DNA from: Cytophagaceae bacterium
GTDB lineage: Bacteria > Bacteroidota > Bacteroidia > Cytophagales > Spirosomataceae
NCBI GenBank assembly: GCA_947461155.1
Contig: CANHKE010000004.1
Location: forward strand, 1 to 16,441
DNA: 16,441 nucleotides
Direction: 5' to 3'
Shown here: piece by piece, positions 8,484 through 15,592 of the stretch
Layout of the letters: each line of letters begins with the position of its first letter
How positions within the stretch are numbered: the stretch's first letter is position 1
Position numbers and translations under genes: made by a program
Notes under the pieces: generated by a model
Told to the model about the DNA's origin: nothing
Seen by the model: the letters and a program-made list of their open reading frames with translations, nothing else
Database searches by the model: none

Positions 8484-9767
8484 ATGAATTACGAAGAGGT
8501 TGTCAACTTCTTATATGCACAGCTACCTGTATTCCATCGGGTAGGCAAAAAAGCATTTAAACCAGGTTTAGGGAATATTGAACAATTGGCTGCGAAGCTT
8601 GGAAATCCTCAGCAGCATTTCAAAAGTTTGCATATTGCCGGAACGAATGGAAAGGGTAGTTCTTCGCATTTTATGGCCTCCATCTTGCAAGAGCAAGGTT
8701 ATCGAGTAGGCCTTTACACCTCACCACATCTTAAATCATTCACGGAACGAATTAAGGTCAACGGGCAAGAGGTTTCGAAAGAGTGGGTCGTTGATTTTTT
8801 TATAAAAAATCAAACACTCATTGCTGAAATTAAACCTAGTTTTTTTGACTGGACTGTCCTAATGGCTTTTGCCTATTTTCAGGAACATGGTGTCGAGTAC
8901 GCGGTGATTGAAACAGGCCTAGGCGGTCGGTTAGACTCGACGAATATCATTGAGCCGATTGCGACGTATATCACAAACATAGGGTATGATCATCAGGATA
9001 TTCTTGGGGAAACCTTAGCTGAAATCGCATTTGAAAAAGCGGGTATTATTAAATCACACATTCCCATATTGATTAGCGAGAGGCAAACTGAACTTGAACA
9101 GGTGTTTATTTCAAAAGCGCAAACATGTGATGCACCCATTCAATTTGCGGATGAATTGGTCAGGATTTCGGAAGTGGGCCAACAAGGCATGTCTTTACAA
9201 GTAAAGGCACAAACGGAAATTTGGGGTGATATGCAAATTGAAAGTCCATATGCTGGAGGGTATCAAGTGCATAATATATGCGGAATAATTGCCTGGTGTG
9301 TACAATTAACTACTATGCATATTTTGAATCTGACAGCTCAATCAGTCCAACGCGGAATAGAATTGACAAGAACGAATACCCAACTGCGTGGACGGTGGGA
9401 GATTATTGGTCAGGATCCGTGGGTGATAGCAGACACAGCACATAATGCATCCGGAATAACAGAAGTATTGGATCAGGTTGCTAACATGAACATACGTCAG
9501 CTCCACATCATTTTGGGTATGGTGGCAGATAAGGATTTAGATCGCGTGTTAAGGTTGTTTCCCAAAGATGCCGAGTATTATTTTACCCAAGCAACGAATC
9601 CAAGAGCTTTAACAGCAGGCGAATTACAGGCAAAAGCCAAGGTTTTCGGATTAGTGGGAGATACTTTCGCCAACGTCAATATCGCTTTGGCTGAGGCACA
9701 AAAGACGCAAGCGGATTTTATTTTAATTACAGGCAGCACGTATATGGTTGCCGAACTTTCGGAATAG
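8484..9767 (+). CDS. folC: Bifunctional folylpolyglutamate synthase / dihydrofolate synthase
   Basis: A 427-residue cytoplasmic Mur-ligase-superfamily enzyme that adds glutamate to dihydropteroate and to reduced folates using ATP. The ATG at 8484 is preferred to the in-frame TTG at 8475 because it gives the usual family start MNYEEVVNFLYAQLPVFHR. The ATP P-loop is AGTNGKGSS at 52-60. The family signature GLGGRLDSTN is at 145-154. The NIGYDHQDILG ... EKAGIIK block at about 165-190 contains the conserved His and the Lys equivalent to the carbamylated lysine. The C-terminal domain has GRWE at 303-306 and DTAHN at 317-321. All key motifs are present and length is normal. It is fifth in the envelope operon and 3 nt before trmB, so it should be co-transcribed with both sides. 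Its placement among envelope genes may reflect only a conserved housekeeping cluster. Confidence 0.96.
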   Translation: MNYEEVVNFLYAQLPVFHRVGKKAFKPGLGNIEQLAAKLGNPQQHFKSLHIAGTNGKGSSSHFMASILQEQGYRVGLYTSPHLKSFTERIKVNGQEVSKEWVVDFFIKNQTLIAEIKPSFFDWTVLMAFAYFQEHGVEYAVIETGLGGRLDSTNIIEPIATYITNIGYDHQDILGETLAEIAFEKAGIIKSHIPILISERQTELEQVFISKAQTCDAPIQFADELVRISEVGQQGMSLQVKAQTEIWGDMQIESPYAGGYQVHNICGIIAWCVQLTTMHILNLTAQSVQRGIELTRTNTQLRGRWEIIGQDPWVIADTAHNASGITEVLDQVANMNIRQLHIILGMVADKDLDRVLRLFPKDAEYYFTQATNPRALTAGELQAKAKVFGLVGDTFANVNIALAEAQKTQADFILITGSTYMVAELSE

Positions 9768-9770
9768 ATT

Positions 9771-10436
9771 TTGAGTAGAAGAAAAACATATAAATACGAA
9801 TGGGCTGAACTTTTGACCAATGTCGTACAAAGTCCAAAACCATTTTTTGAGCAATGCAAAGGCAAATGGCTGACGGACTATTTTAAGAATACAAATCCAA
9901 TTGTCTTAGAACTTGGCTGTGGTCGCGGGGAATATACGAATGGGCTAGGTCAGTTATTTCCAACTAAAAATTTTATTGGGGTTGATGTAAAAGGAGATCG
10001 CCTCGCAGCGGGCGGTCGGCAAGCTGAAGCAATGAAACTCAAAAATGTGGCATTTTTGCGCATTCAGATTCAGTTTATTGAAGATTTCTTTTTGCCGAAT
10101 GAAATTGATGAAATCTGGATCACATTTCCGGATCCCCGGATGAAAGATCGAGATGAAAAAAAGCGATTAACATTTCCATTTTATATGGAGAAGTATTTGC
10201 GATTATTGAAACCTGGTGGGATTATTCACTTAAAGACTGATTCTGAACCATTTTTCGATTATTCAATCGAACAGTTCCGAGCAAATGGGCTTCCTATTTT
10301 GGCAGAAACAAAGAATTTATATGCATCCGAATGGTTTGATGATCACTTTGGTATAAAGACTCGATTTGAAAAAATTTGGACGGATAAGGGGTACACCATT
10401 AATTATGCGCGGGTAGAAAACAAAAAAGAGGCCTAA
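9771..10436 (+). CDS. trmB: tRNA (guanine-N7-)-methyltransferase
   Basis: A 221-residue SAM-dependent methyltransferase forming m7G, normally at position 46 of the tRNA variable loop. The SAM motif is VLELGCGRGEYT (about 45-56), followed by FIGVDVKGDR at 68-77. The TrmB signature WITFPDPRMKDRDEKKRL is at 116-133 and the C-terminal TRFEKIW at 197-203, both typical of the family. The start appears to be TTG at 9771, giving MSRRKTYKYE, the usual Arg/Lys-rich TrmB N-terminus; the next in-frame ATG falls near residue 88, inside the catalytic domain, and can be excluded. It lies 3 nt after folC and is last in the operon. Its TAA stop lies inside the loop of the terminator hairpin that separates it from convergent gapA. 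Identification is firm; only the exact start codon is less certain. Confidence 0.95.
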   Translation: MSRRKTYKYEWAELLTNVVQSPKPFFEQCKGKWLTDYFKNTNPIVLELGCGRGEYTNGLGQLFPTKNFIGVDVKGDRLAAGGRQAEAMKLKNVAFLRIQIQFIEDFFLPNEIDEIWITFPDPRMKDRDEKKRLTFPFYMEKYLRLLKPGGIIHLKTDSEPFFDYSIEQFRANGLPILAETKNLYASEWFDDHFGIKTRFEKIWTDKGYTINYARVENKKEA

Positions 10437-10450
10437 GCCTCTTTTTTGTT
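10419..10450. terminator. Bidirectional intrinsic terminator between trmB and gapA
   Basis: A perfect 14-bp inverted repeat (AACAAAAAAGAGGC / GCCTCTTTTTTGTT) with a 4-nt loop, CTAA, at 10433-10436. Read on the plus strand it gives a GAGGC/GCCTC stem followed by a T6 run; on the minus strand it gives the same plus a T6 run for gapA. The trmB stop codon forms three of the four loop bases. It ends the six-gene operon and convergent gapA. Confidence 0.9.
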
Positions 10451-10468
10451 AACAATATTAGGTTTGGA

Positions 10469-11963
<1,495 letters not shown>

Positions 11964-12782
11964 ATGAATTCAGTAGAACAAATCATTTTATCGGCCTGGG
12001 ACAAACCAGAGACTCGTAATACCCCAGAGGTAATCGCGGCCATTGAACAAGTAGTTGCATCTGTGGATGCTGGCGAATTACGTACAGCTGAACCAAAAGC
12101 GGATGGAACGTGGCAAGTGAATGAATGGGTCAAAAAAGCCATTGTGATGTACTTCCCGATCCGCCAAATGGCTGTTAGTGAAGTTGGCATTTTCGAATAC
12201 CACGATAAAATGCGTTTGAAAACAAATTATAAGGAATTAGGCGTACGCGTTGTACCTCCAGCTGTAGCCCGCTATGGTGCATTTTTGGCAAAAGGAACGA
12301 TTTTAATGCCTTCATATGTCAATATTGGTGCGTATGTAGATGAGGGAACGATGGTGGATACATGGGCGACCGTTGGCAGTTGTGCGCAAATCGGTAAACA
12401 TGTACACTTAAGTGGTGGTGTGGGAATCGGGGGTGTATTGGAACCACCTCAAGCTGCTCCCGTTATCATTGAAGATGGCGCATTTATTGGATCCCGTTGT
12501 ATTGTGGTAGAAGGAGCTCACATCGGTAAAAAAGCGGTTTTAGGTGCTGGAGTAACCATTACGGGTAGTTCAAAAATTATTGATGTTAGTGGACCTGAAC
12601 CAGTAGAATACATTGGATATGTACCTGAAAACTCAGTGGTAATACCTGGATCTATTCAAAAGAATTTCCCAGCAGGAACATATGGCGTACCATGTGCCTT
12701 AATTATTGGCAAACGCAAAGAAAGTACCGATTTAAAAACCTCTTTGAATCAGGCCTTGCGCGAGAACAATGTGGTAGTCTAA
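11964..12782 (+). CDS. dapD: 2,3,4,5-tetrahydropyridine-2,6-dicarboxylate N-succinyltransferase
   Basis: A 272-residue left-handed beta-helix acyltransferase that uses succinyl-CoA in the succinylase branch of lysine and meso-diaminopimelate synthesis, in the cytoplasm. The N-terminal helical domain (MNSVEQIILSAWDKPETRN, residues 1-19, onward) is followed by hexapeptide-repeat coils from about 105 to 200. Family blocks include FPIRQMAVSEVGIFEYHDK (64-82), MVDTWATVGSCAQIGKHVHLS (130-150, read in two parts) and GGVGIGGVLEP (151-161). The length is close to the 274 residues of the E. coli enzyme. The ATG at 11964 is chosen over a TTG at 11949, which would add only five residues unlike the family. 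It faces gapA divergently, and a strong intrinsic terminator follows 24 nt after its stop. It supplies diaminopimelate for peptidoglycan as well as lysine. Identification is firm. Confidence 0.95.
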   Translation: MNSVEQIILSAWDKPETRNTPEVIAAIEQVVASVDAGELRTAEPKADGTWQVNEWVKKAIVMYFPIRQMAVSEVGIFEYHDKMRLKTNYKELGVRVVPPAVARYGAFLAKGTILMPSYVNIGAYVDEGTMVDTWATVGSCAQIGKHVHLSGGVGIGGVLEPPQAAPVIIEDGAFIGSRCIVVEGAHIGKKAVLGAGVTITGSSKIIDVSGPEPVEYIGYVPENSVVIPGSIQKNFPAGTYGVPCALIIGKRKESTDLKTSLNQALRENNVVV

Positions 12783-12806
12783 ACCAAAATCTATCCTTAC
12801 CTTTAC

Positions 12807-12834
12807 AACCCGGTTCTATCAACCGGGTTTTTTT
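12807..12834 (+). terminator. Intrinsic terminator after dapD, abutting cvfB
   Basis: A 9-bp perfect stem (AACCCGGTT / AACCGGGTT) with a 5-nt loop CTATC at 12816-12820, continuing into a U-tract of seven T counting the last two stem bases (12828-12834). It should end dapD transcripts. Its last T is directly followed by the ATG of cvfB at 12835, an unusual placement that leaves no room for a promoter between them. Confidence 0.85.
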
Positions 12835-13674
12835 ATGGAAAATGAATTGAAAATTGGTGAATACAATCACCTACGCATTATTAAAGAAGTTCCTTTCGGT
12901 TTATACTTGGATGGCTACGAAGACGAAATCTTACTTCCGTTACAATATGTACCTGAAAATTATCAAATAGATGATTTTATTGATGTATTTATTTACCGCG
13001 ATTCAGAAGACCGCATAATTGCCACCACATTAAAGCCAAAGGCTACTATCGATCAATTTGCGTATCTGGAAGTTAAATCAGTAACCCCATTAGGTGTATT
13101 TATGGAATGGGGTTTAGCTAAAGATTTATTTGTTCCATTTAGCCAACAATTTCAAAAGATGTCGGTAGGAAGATCCTATTTCGTTTATATCTATTTAGAT
13201 GGCCAAACAGATCGCATCGTAGCATCTGCCCGAATTGAAAAATTTCTACCTGTCACCGACGGAAGTGAATTTACAATTGGAGACAAAGTATCTGCCATTC
13301 CATTTGAACACACTGATCTTGGAATTAAATGCCTAGTAAACAATTGTAAAATCGGAATGCTCTTTAAAAATCAAGTGTTTACAAATTTAACATTTGGAGA
13401 ATCCACAGATGTATACATAAGTAACATTCGTCCAGATGGCAAACTTGATTTACGTCTAGAACAAGTGGGAATGGTGCGGATTGACGCACAAGCAGAACGC
13501 ATATTAAATGCTATAAAAGCAAATAATGGCGTCCTTAAATTGCATGATAAAAGCCCAGCGGAAGAGATCTATTTTGAGTTGGGCATGTCTAAGAAAGACT
13601 TTAAAAAGGGAGTTGGTTCACTTTACAAAAGTAAACTTATTGCGTTACACTCCGATTGTATATCACTTTTGTAA
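12835..13674 (+). CDS. cvfB: CvfB-like S1-domain RNA-binding protein
   Basis: A 279-residue protein matching the CvfB/YitL family: three consecutive S1-like OB folds and a C-terminal winged helix. The first fold is about 1-70 (IGEYNHLRIIKEVPFGLYLD ... DEILLPLQYVP), the second about 71-140 (AYLEVKSVTPLGVFMEWGLAKDLFVP, in two parts) and the third about 145-212 (GDKVSAIPFEHTDLGIKCLV). The winged helix is about 218-279 (ERILNAIKANNGVLKLHDKSPAEE, then YFELGMSKKDFKKGVGSLYKSKLI). CvfB proteins bind RNA and affect virulence-gene expression in Staphylococcus; the role in Bacteroidota is unknown. The ATG at 12835 touches the dapD terminator; a TTG at 12847 would give the family-like start LKIGEYN and is an alternative. 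Expression probably depends on read-through from dapD or an unseen internal promoter. Two inverted 11-mers occur near its 3' end, the second overlapping the stop codon. Confidence 0.88.
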   Translation: MENELKIGEYNHLRIIKEVPFGLYLDGYEDEILLPLQYVPENYQIDDFIDVFIYRDSEDRIIATTLKPKATIDQFAYLEVKSVTPLGVFMEWGLAKDLFVPFSQQFQKMSVGRSYFVYIYLDGQTDRIVASARIEKFLPVTDGSEFTIGDKVSAIPFEHTDLGIKCLVNNCKIGMLFKNQVFTNLTFGESTDVYISNIRPDGKLDLRLEQVGMVRIDAQAERILNAIKANNGVLKLHDKSPAEEIYFELGMSKKDFKKGVGSLYKSKLIALHSDCISLL

Positions 13675-13750
13675 ATCACATTTGTGCCCAATATTTAGTT
13701 TGATTTTGTTAATTTATAATTTACTTTTGTAATACCATTTGTTTACAAAG
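13622..13750. repeat. Four copies of an ACTTTTGTAA-type motif around the XRE promoter
   Basis: TTTACAAAAGT at 13622-13632 and its exact reverse complement ACTTTTGTAAA at 13665-13675 form an 11-bp inverted repeat across the end of cvfB. A third copy, ACTTTTGTAAT at 13723-13733, overlaps the XRE -7 element. A shorter fourth copy, TTTACAAAG, lies at 13742-13750. The last two give TTTGTAA-N10-TTACAAA over the expected transcription start. The second and third copies are each also followed by CATTTGT. The arrangement looks like an operator set, possibly for the adjacent XRE protein; that assignment is inference. Confidence 0.55.
13699..13729 (+). promoter_or_regulatory. Promoter of the XRE regulator gene, Bacteroidota type
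   Basis: A TTTG -33 box at 13699-13702, a 19-nt spacer and TACTTTTG at 13722-13729 match the Bacteroidota promoter consensus exactly. The expected transcription start is near 13736, about 22 nt before the ATG at 13758. An inverted repeat overlaps the -7 element and start site. Confidence 0.7.
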
Positions 13751-13757
13751 ACCAATT

Positions 13758-14252
13758 ATGAATTTAAGTGAGAAGATTGAATTGTTAATTAAGCGCAAGC
13801 AATTGAGTGCGTCACAATTCGCTGATAAATTAGGTATTCCGCGTAGTAGTATATCGCATATCCTTTCTGGGCGTAATAAACCTAGTTTAGATGTCGTTCA
13901 GAAGATTTTGCGCGTATTTCCTGAAATCACCGCTGAGGATTTATTATTTGAGGATCGTACGTTAGGATCTCTATCCATTGCTAAAGAAATTATCCCAGCT
14001 CCAGCAACTCCTTCTCTTTTTGACCCAATTTTACCAACCTCCTCAGAATCCGTTAAAAATAATTTGCCTGAACAAACGATCGTACAGTCAAATCTCAGAC
14101 GCACTAAAGAAAGCACTAATTTGGAGCGCGTTTCAAATGCGCCAACTCCCATACCTGCGTCGACAAACTTAGGTTACCTAGAAAAGAAAATTGAACGCGT
14201 TCTTATATTCTATTCAGATGGTACTTTTTCCGAAAGTAAACCGCAAGCCTAA
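13758..14252 (+). CDS. XRE-family helix-turn-helix transcriptional regulator
   Basis: A 164-residue DNA-binding protein. The Cro/CI-type HTH fills residues 1-66: MNLSEKIELLIKRKQLSASQ, then FADKLGIPRSSISHILSGRN with the recognition helix, KPSLDVVQKILRVFP and ITAEDLLF. Residues about 75-135 are a Pro/Ser/Thr-rich linker, probably disordered. The last 25 residues, including LEKKIERVLIFYSDGTF, look structured again and may mediate dimerisation or ligand binding. It has its own clean promoter with palindromic motifs, which suggests autorepression. Downstream it directly borders the DnaA-box cluster at 14271-14364. No toxin, phage or restriction gene adjoins it, so a plasmid- or phage-type repressor is not indicated. 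Its targets cannot be read from the sequence. The start at 13758 is the only ATG that gives the full HTH. Confidence 0.88.
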   Translation: MNLSEKIELLIKRKQLSASQFADKLGIPRSSISHILSGRNKPSLDVVQKILRVFPEITAEDLLFEDRTLGSLSIAKEIIPAPATPSLFDPILPTSSESVKNNLPEQTIVQSNLRRTKESTNLERVSNAPTPIPASTNLGYLEKKIERVLIFYSDGTFSESKPQA

Positions 14253-14442
14253 CTTTTACAAGATTATTTCTTTTCCACGACTTATCCACAGTTGTGAACA
14301 ATTGCATATTTCTTTCACTAGTTATCCACATTTTTATGTGGATAAGTGTGGACAATGTGCACAAATGGAGCAAATGCGTAGCTAAATGGCTTTTTAATAT
14401 GGTTAATAAATTGCTTAATTTTAACTGAATAACGCTTAAATC
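14253..14442. other. Candidate replication origin: DnaA-box cluster with adjacent AT-rich stretch
   Basis: This 190-nt intergenic stretch has three perfect DnaA boxes (TTATCCACA): forward at 14282 and 14322, reverse at 14337-14345. Near-boxes are at 14293-14301 (reverse TTGTTCACA), 14347-14355 (reverse TTGTCCACA), 14356-14364 (reverse TTGTGCACA) and 14271 (TTTTCCACG, weaker). The flank at 14391-14442 is 81% A+T (42 of 52), a plausible unwinding element. No other perfect box was noticed in the window. It could be oriC, or a DnaA-titrating or DnaA-regulated site. Genes on both sides point the same way, so orientation does not show a replichore switch. Confidence 0.55.
14322..14345. repeat. Inverted pair of perfect DnaA boxes
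   Basis: TTATCCACA at 14322-14330 and TGTGGATAA at 14337-14345 form a 9-bp perfect inverted repeat separated by 6 nt (TTTTTA). It could fold as a hairpin, but no U-tract follows, so a terminator role is unlikely. Facing DnaA boxes are the simpler reading. Confidence 0.8.
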
Positions 14443-14910
14443 ATGCAAAAACTCGACTCTTTAAACCAAGTAGCTCAATTTCATCAAACATTTGGTGCGC
14501 CCATTGTGGATAAACCAGGTATTCCAAGTGGAGAACGTTGCCAACTCCGCGTAAGCTTGTTGGCCGAAGAACTAGACGAACTCAAGGAGGCGATTGCTGC
14601 TAACGATTTAGTGGAAATAGCCGACGCATTATGCGATTTACAATATGTGCTTTCTGGCGCTGTGTTGGAGTTTGGAATGGGTGAGAAATTCGTGGAATTA
14701 TTTAATGAAGTTCAGCGTTCCAACATGTCAAAAGCGTGTCAAAGCCTTGCTGATGCAGAAGCAACGGTGAAATTCTACGCGGACAAAGACGGTACAGAAG
14801 CTGAAATTTTGGAGGAAAATGGCTTGTGGAAGGTGTATCGCAAGGCCGACAATAAAGTACTAAAATCGATAAATTATTCACCAGCTGATTTGGTGAGTAT
14901 CTTACGCTAA
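14443..14910 (+). CDS. MazG-like nucleotide pyrophosphohydrolase
   Basis: A 155-residue all-alpha NTP pyrophosphatase of the MazG/PRA-PH superfamily. The metal-binding pattern is clear: EELDE at 42-46 supplies Glu43 and Glu46, and VEIADALCDLQYVL at 57-70 supplies Glu58, Asp61 and Asp65, the ExxE...ExxD arrangement. These enzymes hydrolyse (d)NTPs or related nucleotides to the monophosphate and pyrophosphate, often to cleanse the nucleotide pool. The C-terminal part (about 95-155, FYADKDGTEAEILEENGLWK, then VYRKADNKVLKS) lies outside the catalytic helices and may modify specificity. HisE is unlikely because no histidine genes adjoin. It begins just after the DnaA-box/AT-rich region and its TAA directly touches the ATG of the response regulator, so the three downstream genes are probably one transcript. 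A weak -7-like TAATTTTA at 14416 is seen. The substrate is unknown. Confidence 0.85.
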   Translation: MQKLDSLNQVAQFHQTFGAPIVDKPGIPSGERCQLRVSLLAEELDELKEAIAANDLVEIADALCDLQYVLSGAVLEFGMGEKFVELFNEVQRSNMSKACQSLADAEATVKFYADKDGTEAEILEENGLWKVYRKADNKVLKSINYSPADLVSILR

Positions 14911-15591
14911 ATGGTCAAAATCTTATTAATTGAAGATGAGCCTAAAACCGTTCAATCCTTAAAACAAGGATTGGAAGAGAACAGTTATGAGGTAGAAGTC
15001 GCTTATGATGGACAGATGGGGCACCAATTAGCGACTCGAAATGCGTATCAATTAATCATTTCAGATATCATTATTCCAGGCATTAACGGCCTGGAATTGT
15101 GTCGAAAATTACGTTCAGAAGGTGTTCAAACACCGATATTGATGTTGACCGCTTTGAGTACCACAGATGATAAATTAGAAGGATTTGATGCAGGTGCCGA
15201 TGACTATTTGGCCAAACCATTTGACTTTAAAGAGTTTTTAGCCCGTGTAAAAGCCTTAATTAAACGCTCGAATCAGACAATGATTGAGGCACAGGTATTG
15301 AAGTTTGCCGACTTAGAATTGGATTTGACGAGTAAGATTGTATCCCGTTCGGGACAAAAAATCAACCTCACAGCAAAGGAATTCCAATTGATGGAATACT
15401 TTCTTCGCAACCAAGAAAAAGTCATATCTAAGGCTGAAATTGCCGAAAATATTTGGGAGGTTGAGGATGAAAACAGCTCAAATTTGATTGAAGTATATGT
15501 GAATTACTTGCGAAAAAAGGTAGATAAAGGCTTTTCAAGCAAGTTAATTCATACACAATTTGGCATGGGGTACATTTTACGACAAGAATAA
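14911..15591 (+). CDS. OmpR/PhoB-family two-component response regulator
   Basis: A 226-residue phosphorylation-controlled transcription factor. The receiver domain is about 2-115: acidic pair Glu8-Asp9 (LLIEDEP), phospho-acceptor Asp52 (LIISDIIIPGINGLEL), Thr80 (LMLTAL) and Lys102 (LAKPFD). The winged-helix output domain is about 128-225, with LTAKEFQLMEYFLRNQEKVISK (in two parts), the recognition helix in SSNLIEVYVNYLRKKVD and the final wing HTQFGMGYILR. All key residues are present. It starts immediately after the MazG-gene stop and ends 1 nt before the sensor-kinase ATG, so it is surely co-expressed with its cognate kinase. The overall type is the CusR/ArlR-like group. The stimulus and regulon are not visible; no efflux or transport genes lie in the window to hint at one. 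Confidence 0.95.
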   Translation: MVKILLIEDEPKTVQSLKQGLEENSYEVEVAYDGQMGHQLATRNAYQLIISDIIIPGINGLELCRKLRSEGVQTPILMLTALSTTDDKLEGFDAGADDYLAKPFDFKEFLARVKALIKRSNQTMIEAQVLKFADLELDLTSKIVSRSGQKINLTAKEFQLMEYFLRNQEKVISKAEIAENIWEVEDENSSNLIEVYVNYLRKKVDKGFSSKLIHTQFGMGYILRQE

Positions 15592-15592
15592 A

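Noticed and set aside
9578..9865. 95-codon minus-strand frame over the folC/trmB junction
   Set aside because: It is a shadow of two firmly identified genes, with no family resemblance.
14322..14345. Possible intrinsic terminator for the XRE gene
   Set aside because: The stem is made of two facing DnaA boxes and no T-run follows it, so DnaA binding explains it better.
14191..14448. Short open frames on both strands across the DnaA-box region
   Set aside because: They cross repeated DnaA boxes and the XRE 3' end, have no recognisable protein features and no promoter of their own.
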